Assembly: GCA_964390905.1 (NCBI GenBank)
Contig: CAYMLO010000025.1
Location: 1 to 64,000 of the forward strand
From: JAFGLZ01 sp964390905
GTDB taxonomy: Bacteria; Planctomycetota; Phycisphaerae; UBA1845; JAFGLZ01
Reading direction: 5' to 3'
Length of the DNA stretch: 64,000 nucleotides
Below the pieces are notes generated by a model. The model did not search any database and was not told where the DNA came from. It worked only from the letters and a program-made list of their open reading frames with translations. Positions 52,391 to 61,292 of the stretch are shown piece by piece. The translations under genes and the position numbers were made by a program. Position 1 is the first letter of the stretch; every line of letters begins with the position of its first letter.

Positions 52391-54313
52391 TTACGGCGCG
52401 GGGGCGTTGTACGTTGTCACGCTCTTCGTCGTCCAGCGCCGGCCGTCGAAGGTGGTCATGGATGACTTGGACGCGAAGAAGTCCAGCTTGCTGACCGAGG
52501 CGCCCAAGCGGTCGAGGAGGGACAGGAGAGCCGGGATCATCTTGGTTTCCGGACCGTCAGGGAGCCTTTCGCGGAGGCCTGCCAGCAGGCTGATCAGACG
52601 TTTCAGGTCGCTGCCCAGGTGGTTGAGCTCGACATACGACGCCGATGCTACGCCCCCCGTCGGCACGAGCCCTTCGTTCTTGAAACGAGGATTCGCGCGG
52701 ATGGAAGGGTGCTCTCCTCGACCCGTCGCCAGGCATCGGCTGACGGCCACCGGGCTGCTCGAGAGGATGAGCCAGTGGTCGGCGACCCCGCAGACCAGCC
52801 TCATGGTTGGTGCGTCTCCCGCTGAAGCCAAGGAGTAGAACTTGGCCGGGCCCGCTCCGCCGCGGCTGTCGCCCGCGGCGACGACGGCCGAGGGGCTTGT
52901 GAGCGGACGCTCCCAGCCCGACGAGACCCGGCACAACGCTTCGACGAGCTGGGCCACCTTCGCTTCAGCCCGGGCTGCATCTCGCACGCCCAGCATGAGG
53001 GTCACGTGTGACCCGCCCTCCGGTTGCTGCGGGTCGGGGAGGCTGACGATGATGGCCCGTCCCTCTAGCCATTCGAGCAGATCCTGCCGGAACGACACGC
53101 CGAGCGCCTCCTGCAGGCCGAGCCACTCCGCCGTGAACTGATCCGGGTCGTCGGCCGCCTCCTTGACGACTGCCAGGACGGCGTCGTAGAGCGACGAGGG
53201 GGCCACGCCCCCCCACAGCCGATAGGCGTTCGCCTCAACCGGGACGTAACGATCGAAGCGACCGAAAAGCCGTTGAACGGCGACCGCAGGGAAGAGGTCC
53301 TTGCGCTTCGCGTCGGCCGCCAACGCCGTGACGCTCTGGTGGTACTGCCGCCGACCCTCCGTCCATCCGACCGAAGCCCAGGCGTCGTAGACGTTCAACA
53401 GTTGAACCAGTCCCCGGATCGCCCGGTTGCGTCCGCCGTCTTGCGACCTCTCCGCTGGCTGCGCCGCAGGGCGGGACTCCTGGGCCGCCACTTGCTTGAC
53501 GGCCAGTTGCACGTCGACGAAGGCGAGGTCGTCTTCCGGCGCGGGCAGGGGGGCCATTGCCTGCTTGAACCGGGCCGAGCTGGTCAAGCCTGGATGACTT
53601 GACTTGCCTGCCAGCATGCTCAACGCGTCATCCATCAGGTCCGGCGGCCGAGGACCATAGCACAACGCGATCACGTTCCCGCGGCGGGCCATCTGGAGAC
53701 ACACCTTCGACTCGGCCGACGCGAGGATGGCCGTCTTGGCGTCGTAGATGTCGAGTGGGATCACCTGGACGTCTTCGCTCGTCTCTGCCAGGGCTTCCAG
53801 CACCCCCTGCAGCGCTTTTGCGTTGGCCTCGACCTTTTCCGCGCTGTCGCGGAACATCAGCATCAGCTCGGGCGTCAGGCCGTTCATCCGCCCGAGGAGC
53901 ACGACCTCGTTCCGTGTCAGGCTGGCCCAGTCTATCTCGGCGAACCGGGAAACCGCGTTTCGCCAGCCCTGCTCGAATGCTCTGCGGTTCTCCGGGCGGA
54001 CGGACGGGAGGATCAGCTGCTTGAGTGGCTCGTGGGGCTTGGCCGCCCAGGCTTCCTTGCAGAACCGTTTCCATGCCCGACGTACCACCTCCCGTTCCGG
54101 GTTGTCCACCCAGTGGACGTACAGGCAGACATCCGCGGGGACGGCCCTCGCCAGGGCGAACTTCGACGGGAGCTGTCCAGCCGCGGACGGCGCGCGCGCT
54201 CGTTCCGATGCCTCAACCGGCTTGCTCAGTGCCCCACCCACGCCCACCACGACCAGAGCGAGGGCCATCATCGCGCCGGTGGCCCGGTCCGGGATGAAAC
54301 GACAGTACCGCAT
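52391..54313 (-). CDS. Large exported protein, DUF3352-like
   Basis: 640-aa exported protein. Signal peptide (MMALALVVVGVGG), then a regular alpha/beta repeat structure with many short helices, including LGRMNGLTPELMLMFRDS and LARAVPADVCLYVHW, as in planctomycete DUF3352-type proteins. Low sequence conservation makes the assignment tentative. Conserved tryptophan-rich segments are scattered. Probably periplasmic; function unknown. It is transcribed toward the ABC permease and away from the polyprenyl synthase, which it follows by 31 bases on the same strand. Confidence 0.6.
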   Translation of the reverse strand: MRYCRFIPDRATGAMMALALVVVGVGGALSKPVEASERARAPSAAGQLPSKFALARAVPADVCLYVHWVDNPEREVVRRAWKRFCKEAWAAKPHEPLKQLILPSVRPENRRAFEQGWRNAVSRFAEIDWASLTRNEVVLLGRMNGLTPELMLMFRDSAEKVEANAKALQGVLEALAETSEDVQVIPLDIYDAKTAILASAESKVCLQMARRGNVIALCYGPRPPDLMDDALSMLAGKSSHPGLTSSARFKQAMAPLPAPEDDLAFVDVQLAVKQVAAQESRPAAQPAERSQDGGRNRAIRGLVQLLNVYDAWASVGWTEGRRQYHQSVTALAADAKRKDLFPAVAVQRLFGRFDRYVPVEANAYRLWGGVAPSSLYDAVLAVVKEAADDPDQFTAEWLGLQEALGVSFRQDLLEWLEGRAIIVSLPDPQQPEGGSHVTLMLGVRDAARAEAKVAQLVEALCRVSSGWERPLTSPSAVVAAGDSRGGAGPAKFYSLASAGDAPTMRLVCGVADHWLILSSSPVAVSRCLATGRGEHPSIRANPRFKNEGLVPTGGVASASYVELNHLGSDLKRLISLLAGLRERLPDGPETKMIPALLSLLDRLGASVSKLDFFASKSSMTTFDGRRWTTKSVTTYNAPAP

Positions 54314-54344
54314 TGATCCGACCTCCTTGGCTCGGTCCGCGGGA

Positions 54345-55424
54345 TCAGAATTCCCGCTCGACCATGAAATCGGCCCAGGCCAGCAGGAGCTCCTTGGCGG
54401 CAGACGGCTCGAGCCCTTCCAGACAAGGACCGGCCCGAACGATGTACTCCCTGGCCAGGTTGTTGGTGTACTCGACGCCTCCCAGATCCCTCAAGAGCCG
54501 GGTCGCCTCGGCCACGTCATCGTCGTTGGCATCCCGACGGCCGAGCACACGCTTGAGGAACGCCCGTTGGGAGTCGTTGGCTTGCTGCAACGCATGGCAG
54601 ACGATGAGCGTGCCCTTCCCCTCGCGAATGTCCGAACCGACGGGCTTGCCCAGCGTCTGCTCATCGCCGATCAGCCCGAGGACGTCGTCCTGGAGCTGGA
54701 ACGCCGTGCCGCAGTCGGCCGCGAAGCGACCGATCGACTGGACGAGCGGGTGCTCCGGGTCCGGGGTCGCCAGCCCGATCATCGCCCCCGCCGTAGCCGC
54801 GAACTCGTACAAGATCCCCGTCTTGAGCCACAGCATCTCGAGGACGGCCTCGGGGGCCAGCGCCTCAAGCGGTATGCCGGCGAACTGTACGTCCAGCAGC
54901 TCGCCGCGGATGAGCTCGTTGATGACGTGCGACTCCATTCGCGTGATCAGCGATAGGACGACGTCGGGCGGCACGCCCCGCTCGGCTAGCTCGGCGAAGA
55001 GGCACACCGACCACCCTTGCTGGACGTCGCCGGCCAGGATGGCCAGGTCGTTCCCGTAGTCGGCGCTTTGGGTCGGGCCCATGCCGAGCTCGTCCTGTGC
55101 GAGCTGACGTCCCTGCTCGTGGACGGTCGGGCCGCCGCGACGCCTCTCGTCATGATCGATCACGTCGTCGTGGACGATGGTCCAGGTGTGGAAGACCTCG
55201 ATGCCCGCCGCCGCGGGGATGGCCGCCTGCTCGTCGCCTCCGACCGCACCGCACGAGAACAGCAACACCGCCGGTCGGAGTCGCTTGCCCGGGCGCTCGA
55301 GGTAGGCGTACACCGCCCGCTGGAGATGCGCCGGACGGAAGCGTTCGCGGAAGCGCGGGTCCAGGAAGTATCGCACCACCTGCTCGTCGCGACGTTGCAG
55401 CTCGGCCAAGAAATCGACGGGCAT
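54345..55424 (-). CDS. Polyprenyl diphosphate synthase
   Basis: 359-aa trans-isoprenyl diphosphate synthase that condenses isopentenyl diphosphate with an allylic diphosphate. The first Asp-rich motif is complete (DDVIDHD, with GGPTVH after it). The second motif is QLQDDVLG, where the last Asp of a DDxxD is replaced by Gly, which is seen in some long-chain synthases. GKRLRP is also present. Product length cannot be read by eye; it may make a membrane lipid or quinone precursor. Cytoplasmic. Confidence 0.9.
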   Translation of the reverse strand: MPVDFLAELQRRDEQVVRYFLDPRFRERFRPAHLQRAVYAYLERPGKRLRPAVLLFSCGAVGGDEQAAIPAAAGIEVFHTWTIVHDDVIDHDERRRGGPTVHEQGRQLAQDELGMGPTQSADYGNDLAILAGDVQQGWSVCLFAELAERGVPPDVVLSLITRMESHVINELIRGELLDVQFAGIPLEALAPEAVLEMLWLKTGILYEFAATAGAMIGLATPDPEHPLVQSIGRFAADCGTAFQLQDDVLGLIGDEQTLGKPVGSDIREGKGTLIVCHALQQANDSQRAFLKRVLGRRDANDDDVAEATRLLRDLGGVEYTNNLAREYIVRAGPCLEGLEPSAAKELLLAWADFMVEREF

Positions 55425-55574
55425 CGCGCTCTCCGGTTGGGCCCTGGCGCCTTCGCTGGTTGGCGTTACACGGGCGTATCCGTCGCCCGCACATCCATCG
55501 GCTAGGCATGCTACCGGGCTCGGTGCGGTGCCACAAGCGGCGGGGTCCTGCGCAGGGCTTGCGCCGTCGTGTGC

Positions 55575-55602
55575 TTGACAGGCAAGGCCGATGAGGTATC
55601 GT
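55575..55602 (+). promoter_or_regulatory. Candidate promoter of the 55673 gene
   Basis: TTGACA (55575-55580) and TATCGT (55597-55602) are separated by 16 bases (6/6 and 4/6). Start would be near 55609; the coding start at 55673 has GGGGAGG upstream. Confidence 0.5.
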
Positions 55603-55672
55603 CGGCGCGCAGGCTTCGAGGCGCTATCCGTTCAAGACGCAGAACGAATGCCCGAAGGGGAGGCAGCACGTG

Positions 55673-56197
55673 ATGTCTGATTCTGACCCGCAGAGCAAGC
55701 CAGTCCCGCCCTTCCAGGCCCTGCAGATCATCGTTGTGGCGATGGTGCTGGGCGTGATCATCCTCCTTGTAGTTGCCGCGGTCGCAGGCCCGACGCTCAA
55801 ACCTCTGCCCGAACAGGATGGAAGAGCGCCTGTCGTAACGTACGTCGCCATCGCGGCTGCGATCAGTGCCCTGTTTGCGCGGGCGTTCGTGTCGAATCTG
55901 GTCGTGACGGCGGGGCGACGGAAGATCGCGCAGCGCCTCGCAGAGGCGTCCCCGGACGCGATCGTCGATGGGGAACTGTACAGGCTCTTCTACACCAAGA
56001 CCGTCATTCGATGCTCCCTCATCGAGGGGCCTGCCTTGTTCCTGGGGGTTGCCTATCTGGTCGAGAGGAATCATCTGGCGCTGGGCGTGAGCATAGCGAT
56101 GGTGCTGTTTCTGGCCCTCCATTTCCCGACGCGTTCTGGCATGGCCGGCTGGACCGACGACCAGCGCCGTCGGATGGAACTGGACCGCCCGGCCTGA
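55673..56197 (+). CDS. Small integral membrane protein, unknown
   Basis: 174-aa protein with about four hydrophobic helices (~20-42, 55-75, ~112-130, ~135-150) and a charged central loop (AQRLAEASPDAIVDGELYR). I do not recognise a family. ATG 55673 with GGGGAGG upstream (GTG 55670 is an alternative). It precedes the large 56271 gene by 73 bases on the same strand. Confidence 0.6.
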   Translation: MSDSDPQSKPVPPFQALQIIVVAMVLGVIILLVVAAVAGPTLKPLPEQDGRAPVVTYVAIAAAISALFARAFVSNLVVTAGRRKIAQRLAEASPDAIVDGELYRLFYTKTVIRCSLIEGPALFLGVAYLVERNHLALGVSIAMVLFLALHFPTRSGMAGWTDDQRRRMELDRPA

Positions 56198-56270
56198 CAC
56201 GAGATGCCGTTTCGGCGACCGCCCTCCTGCGGCCTTCGGTTCTGACCATCGTCGCTCAGGGGACGACGCG

Positions 56271-59200
56271 ATGACGATGCGAGTGACGGGCGGGTGTTTC
56301 CTCGTCGCGTGGATGGCGACAGTCGCTGCTGCCTCCGCCACGACGACACGCCGACAAGGAGACGTCTGGCAGATCGAGAGCGACCGAATCTGCGTGTCGG
56401 TGGATCCGATCCGCGGATCGATCGGCGTGCTCGACAAGGTCGGCAGGTACGAGTGGCTGCAGCCCGAGCAGAAGCGCGGTACTCCTGCAACTCACGGGAA
56501 GGCGCCTGCGCCGAAGTTCCGGCGCGTTCGAGGCCTGCCGACAGATCCCAAGGCGAGCGGCGCAACGGGGCCGGGAATTGCGTTTGAGGCTGATTTAGGC
56601 GCGACCGCTGGACGTCCGAACGCGGGCACCGTTTCGCTGACTGTGCCGACCGGGTCGGACACCCTCATCGTCACGCTGGACATGCCTGATCGCGATATCG
56701 AGGCGCACCACATGCCGTTCCTCGACCCGTTCGTTCTCGACGCGCCACGGGGCGTGATGGCGGTGGCCGACTACTGCAACGGGCACGTCTATCCGGTTGA
56801 CGGGTATCCAACGACGCATACCTACCACGCCGCCGACCGGCTGGACATGCCGTGGGTGGGCTTGTGCGATCTGGATCGCGGGTTCGGCTGGCTGATGATC
56901 ATCGACACCAGCGACAACGCGCATGTCCACTTCAAGCACTACGACATTGGCGGCAAGAAGCTGGCTGCGCCGAAGGTGATCTGGGTTTCGAGCAAGCGCA
57001 AGTTCGCCTACCCGCGGCGGCTGATCCACCGGTTTCTGCCCAAGGGAGGGTACGTCGCGCTGGCCAAGGCGTTCCGAGCCTACGCCCGGGATAGGGGGCT
57101 GCTCGTGACGCTCTCCCAGAAGGCAGAGCGAAATCCGAACCTCAGACGACTGTTCGGCGCGCCGGACGTCTGGGGCGATGCGACGCTGGCGTTCGCCCGG
57201 CGGGCCCAGGCGGCCGGTGTCGACAAGATGCTTGTCCACGGTCGCAGTACGTCCGAACAGACGCGCGGCATCAACGAGTTGGAGTTCTTGACCAGTGAGT
57301 ACGACAACTACACCGATATCCTGCCGCTCGAGAAGGGCCGGGAGATCGACGCACAACACGCTCCGCTGCCCGAAAGCGCAGTGCTCAAGGCCGACGGCAA
57401 GCGGATGACTGCGTGGCTGACGTTCGACAAGAAGCGGCAGTACATGAAGCGGTGTCCGTCGTTGTGGGTCAAGACGGCCCGGGTGGTCGTGCCCAAGGTG
57501 CTCCGCGAGTACCCGTATCTGGGGCGGTTCATCGACGTGACCACGGCCGAGGGGTTGTATGAGTGCTTCGACCCCAAGCACCCCCTCACCAAGGCGCAGA
57601 AGCGTCAGTGCGGTATGGACCTGCTGAGTTATGTTCGTTCGCAGCGGCTGGTCGTCGGCGGCGAGCACGGCATCTGGTGGGCCGTCCCGCACCTTGACTA
57701 CATCGAGGGGATGATGAGCGGCAGTCCCTGGTGTTACCCCTGGCCGGCCGGGCATCTGATTCACCCCAAGACGAAGGACCAGGCGTTCACCAGCCCGTGG
57801 GGAGGCAAGCTCGCTCGGTGGGAGCAGTACGAGACGTGGAGCATGGGCCATCGTTGGCGGGCGCCGCTGTGGGAGTTGGTCTTCCACGACTGCATCGTGA
57901 GCACGTGGTATTGGGGCGACGCGAGCGACTGGTTGCTGGAGGCGGCGCCCGAGGTTACGGCCAAGAAGGACGCGTTCAACGTCCTCTACGGCACGATCCC
58001 GATGATGTGGGCCAACAAGGCGGGGTCCTGGCACGCCGACCGCGAGACGTTTCTCCGCACGTATCGCAACACCTGCAAGCTGCATGAGGCCATCGCCGGC
58101 ACCGAGATGCTCAGCCACGCGTTCGTGACACCCGATCACGCCGTGCAGCGGACGCGGTTCTCGGATGGTACGGACGTCGTCGTGAACTTCGGCGCCAAGC
58201 CCTACACGGCCGAAGTGGGTGGCCGGGCCTATGCACTGCCCCAGAACGGGTTCGCGGTGAAGGGTCCGCTGATCGAGCAGTCGCTTACGTTGGTGGACGG
58301 CAAGCCCGTGGCGAGCATCAAGACGCGGCGATACCGGTTCACGGACGGCGGCGCTGTGGCGACGACGCTTCGGGCCGTGGCGCGGGATCGCCTGCGTGTC
58401 CGGGTGGCAGGGGGGGCAAGGGCGATTGCGATTCGGCCGGCGGACGTTGCCGCCCATTGGGACCTGGCCAGCACGCGCGTCTACGCGCTTGACGCTGCCG
58501 GTGAGCGGACCGATCAGGCTGCCTGGCGTCGTTTCGAGGATGGCCGGGTCGCCATCACGCCGCCGCCCGAGACAACCTGCTTTGACGTCGTGTGTGGATC
58601 CAAGGCGGGACTTGCCGACCTGGCCTTCGGTCCAACGGGCGTCGCCTTGACGCCCAGTGGACCGAAGCAGGGGCAAGAGGTCATCGCCCGAGTCGATCTG
58701 CTGAACGTGGGCGGGGCGGAAGCGGACGTCGATATCGGCTTCTACGCCGACAGTGTGCGGTGGGATCGCAGACTGACGGGCCAGGCCGTGGGGATCGCCC
58801 CGGGCGAGACCCGAACCATCGCCGTCAAGATCGACACGTCGTCGATCGACGGCCCGCGCCGCATCCTCGTGGTCGCCGACCCGGCGAACGAGGTCCCGGA
58901 GCTCTGCGAACGCAACAACACGCGCTCCTGCTGTCTCGAGGTCCAGTCCGACATCAGGCGTTGGTCGAGGCGGCGTCAAGTCCGCGTCGAGACAGGCGGG
59001 CTGGCACGTGAGGACGAGCCCGTGATCGTCCCGATCGAGCTGCCCGGGGTCGATCCGGGGTCGGTTCGGGTGGCCACGTGCGACGCGCAAGGCCGCCCAG
59101 GGGCACTCGTGCCAGCGCAGCTCGACGTCGGCAAGGACGGACGGACCGAGCTGTGCTTTCTTATGGTCGGTAAGGCGCCTGCTCAAACCACGCGACGGTT

Positions 59201-59933
59201 CTGGGTGCTGTGGAACGACGCCAAGCGGCGCGTTGGCGCGGTGCTTTCGCCGCCGAACAGCATGTGGGACGCAACAGCATGTGCGATTGAGGGCGCGAAC
59301 TACCGGGTCGTTTTCGAGGATGGCGCGCTGGTCCGGCTGGCGACGAGGCGAGACGGTGTGGCCGATGAGCCATTCCTGGCCAAGCTCGTGGTCTCGTCCA
59401 AGGAGACGGGCTTCGTGGACGAGCCGGGGAGCCTTAGAGACTTCGAAGTCCGCTTTGCCGGCCCGGTCCGGACCCGGGTCTTCGTCCGCAAGGCCCTGGC
59501 GGCCGGCGTGGTGTACGAGAAGACCTACACCTTCTATCCGCGGTGGTTTGATCTGATCATCAACGTCAACAAGGGCGCCGGGGGGCTGTACAGCCGGGGC
59601 TTCTATCTACGAGAGGCGACGTACGTCAACGACAAGGATGCCCGCGGCAAGATCGATGGCCAGGGGCGAGACGAGGGGATCTACGGCAAGGGTAAGGACC
59701 CGAAGTGGTTTGCCGTCTTCGCGGCCGATTGGGCCCATTCGTGCGTGGCGCTCTCGGCATTCGACCACGTTTGCTATTGGGACGACGTCAACTGGGGCGG
59801 CATCGGGCTGGTCACCAAGGCGACGAAAGGCATCGCCATGCGGTACGTGTTCCACTCCGGCGCGACCAGCGCCGACTTCGCCAAGCGCGACCAGGCCCGC
59901 GCCGCGTCGCCCGTGAAGGCGACCGTGGAGTAG
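56271..59933 (+). CDS. Large exported glycan-acting protein (DUF5696-like) with CARDB domain
   Basis: 1220-aa exported protein. Signal peptide (GGCFLVAWMATVAAAS); a beta-sandwich N-terminal part (~30-230); a TIM-barrel-like part (~250-650) with GGYVALAKAFRAYARDRGLL and HGIWWAVPHLDYIEGMM as in DUF5696/GH101-like proteins; a CARDB domain (~783-893; LNVGGAEADVDIGF); a C-terminal beta region to 1220 (GGLYSRGFYLREATYVND). A glycoside hydrolase role is inferred; catalytic residues are not proven. It is the largest secreted protein in the window. No operon partner on the same strand other than the small membrane protein. Confidence 0.6.
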   Translation: MTMRVTGGCFLVAWMATVAAASATTTRRQGDVWQIESDRICVSVDPIRGSIGVLDKVGRYEWLQPEQKRGTPATHGKAPAPKFRRVRGLPTDPKASGATGPGIAFEADLGATAGRPNAGTVSLTVPTGSDTLIVTLDMPDRDIEAHHMPFLDPFVLDAPRGVMAVADYCNGHVYPVDGYPTTHTYHAADRLDMPWVGLCDLDRGFGWLMIIDTSDNAHVHFKHYDIGGKKLAAPKVIWVSSKRKFAYPRRLIHRFLPKGGYVALAKAFRAYARDRGLLVTLSQKAERNPNLRRLFGAPDVWGDATLAFARRAQAAGVDKMLVHGRSTSEQTRGINELEFLTSEYDNYTDILPLEKGREIDAQHAPLPESAVLKADGKRMTAWLTFDKKRQYMKRCPSLWVKTARVVVPKVLREYPYLGRFIDVTTAEGLYECFDPKHPLTKAQKRQCGMDLLSYVRSQRLVVGGEHGIWWAVPHLDYIEGMMSGSPWCYPWPAGHLIHPKTKDQAFTSPWGGKLARWEQYETWSMGHRWRAPLWELVFHDCIVSTWYWGDASDWLLEAAPEVTAKKDAFNVLYGTIPMMWANKAGSWHADRETFLRTYRNTCKLHEAIAGTEMLSHAFVTPDHAVQRTRFSDGTDVVVNFGAKPYTAEVGGRAYALPQNGFAVKGPLIEQSLTLVDGKPVASIKTRRYRFTDGGAVATTLRAVARDRLRVRVAGGARAIAIRPADVAAHWDLASTRVYALDAAGERTDQAAWRRFEDGRVAITPPPETTCFDVVCGSKAGLADLAFGPTGVALTPSGPKQGQEVIARVDLLNVGGAEADVDIGFYADSVRWDRRLTGQAVGIAPGETRTIAVKIDTSSIDGPRRILVVADPANEVPELCERNNTRSCCLEVQSDIRRWSRRRQVRVETGGLAREDEPVIVPIELPGVDPGSVRVATCDAQGRPGALVPAQLDVGKDGRTELCFLMVGKAPAQTTRRFWVLWNDAKRRVGAVLSPPNSMWDATACAIEGANYRVVFEDGALVRLATRRDGVADEPFLAKLVVSSKETGFVDEPGSLRDFEVRFAGPVRTRVFVRKALAAGVVYEKTYTFYPRWFDLIINVNKGAGGLYSRGFYLREATYVNDKDARGKIDGQGRDEGIYGKGKDPKWFAVFAADWAHSCVALSAFDHVCYWDDVNWGGIGLVTKATKGIAMRYVFHSGATSADFAKRDQARAASPVKATVE

Positions 59934-59961
59934 ACGTCGGCGCGCCCTGAGCGGGATTGGG

Positions 59962-59989
59962 TTGCCGGGTGGCGGCAAGCCCATATAAT
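59962..59989 (+). promoter_or_regulatory. Promoter of the epimerase gene
   Basis: TTGCCG (59962-59967) and a perfect TATAAT (59984-59989) with 16 bases between. Start near 59997, giving a leader of about 66 bases to ATG 60063. Best sigma-70-like -10 in the window. Confidence 0.6.
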
Positions 59990-60062
59990 GCGAGCCGAAA
60001 CAGGGGATCTCGTGTGTTGGCAGGTGGGCAGCCGTCAGGCCCGAATGGGAGGTAGGCGTAAG

Positions 60063-60923
60063 ATGAGACTGGGCGTGAACCTGATGCTGTGGACGGGAAG
60101 CTTCAACTCCAGGACGGACATGAAGCTGATCGACAAGGTGGCTCGGATGGGCTTCGACGGCGTGGAGCTGCCGATCTTCAACGAGAAGATCGTCAACGTG
60201 AAGCGGACGGCGCGGGCCCTGCAGGACAGCGGACTGGGGTGCACGATCTGCACCGTACTGGGGCCCAACCAGAGCCTGATCGACAAGAGCCCGAAGGTCC
60301 GTCAGGCGGGCGTTGACTTCCTGAGCAGGGTGCTCGAGACGGGCGCGGCATTTGGGGCGGACGGCGTGTCCGGCCCGGAGTACGCGCCGGTCGGTCATCT
60401 CGTCGGTCGGGGCCGGACGCAACAGGAGTGGGACCGGTGTGTCAAGTCACTCCGCAAGGTGGCCCGCGTGGCCGAATCCACCGGTGTGATGCTCGGCCTG
60501 GAGCCCATCAACCGGTTCGAGACGTACTTCCTGAACGTGATGGCGGACGCTGCGGCATTGTGCAAAGAGGTGGGCAGCCCCAAGGTCAAGGTTCACTACG
60601 ACACGTTCCACGCCAACATCGAGGAGCGTGATCCGGTGGCGGCGCTCCGCAAGCTGGGCAAGCTGCTGGGCCACGTGCACACCTGTGAGAACGACCGTGG
60701 CATCCCGGGTACGGGGCACGTCGACTGGGACGGCACGTTCGGCGCCCTCAAGGCCATCAAGTACGACGGTTGGTTGACGATCGAGTCGTTCGTCCCGGCC
60801 ATCAAGGAGTTGGCCGCTGCGGCTGCCATCTGGCGACCCCTGGCCAAGGACGGCGACGAGCTGGCCCGGAAGGGGCTGGCCTTCTTGAAGCGGAAACTGA
60901 AGCAGCATCGGCTCGGCGGGTAG
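60063..60923 (+). CDS. Ketose 3-epimerase-like TIM-barrel isomerase
   Basis: 286-aa enzyme of the D-tagatose/D-psicose 3-epimerase or hydroxypyruvate isomerase type (AP_endonuc_2 fold). Metal and catalytic candidates are Glu in LEPINRFE, Asp in HYDTFHAN, His in GHVHTCEN and Glu in WLTIESFVP. The HTCENDRGIPGTGHVDW loop is typical of the epimerases. ATG 60063, with GGGAGG 10 bases upstream, is preferred over the longer open frame to 59988. It may act on a sugar released by the secreted enzymes. Confidence 0.85.
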   Translation: MRLGVNLMLWTGSFNSRTDMKLIDKVARMGFDGVELPIFNEKIVNVKRTARALQDSGLGCTICTVLGPNQSLIDKSPKVRQAGVDFLSRVLETGAAFGADGVSGPEYAPVGHLVGRGRTQQEWDRCVKSLRKVARVAESTGVMLGLEPINRFETYFLNVMADAAALCKEVGSPKVKVHYDTFHANIEERDPVAALRKLGKLLGHVHTCENDRGIPGTGHVDWDGTFGALKAIKYDGWLTIESFVPAIKELAAAAAIWRPLAKDGDELARKGLAFLKRKLKQHRLGG

Positions 60924-61292
60924 TCGTCGGCCTCCGAGCGCCGAGTAGTTCACCTGCTGCCAACGCAGCCGCACAACAACCGGCTTCCGCGGTGCTTTGC
61001 GTTGGGCATCGGAATGCCGTAGTGTATTTCAGGAGCATCTCGTCGGGGCGATCCCTCTTAGAGGCCCCCGGTGGTATGGGCACCTCACTGACGTGTGGAC
61101 TACCCGAGGAAGACGCGCGCGGGCAGGTGGTGCGTGCGCGAAGCGCTGGCTCCTTGCTGGCGTCGGGTGGCCTGACCGAATCCAGGGACGGCATCCTTCG
61201 TCAGGAGGACGTTTGCATCGCGCGCTGATGTCTCCCGCGGCCCGCGTGGAGAGACGATCGAGAAACCGATCATTCCGGCAGGCGGTTGCGTC
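60924..61292. other. Intergenic region upstream of the histidine kinase
   Basis: About 370 bases between the epimerase stop and the kinase start. High GC; no gene, repeat or clear promoter seen. The kinase promoter is presumably here. Confidence 0.5.

Noticed and set aside
56595..59186. Minus-strand open frame (~863 codons) opposite the 1220-aa gene
   Set aside because: Antisense shadow; the composition is His/Arg-rich and no domain is recognisable.
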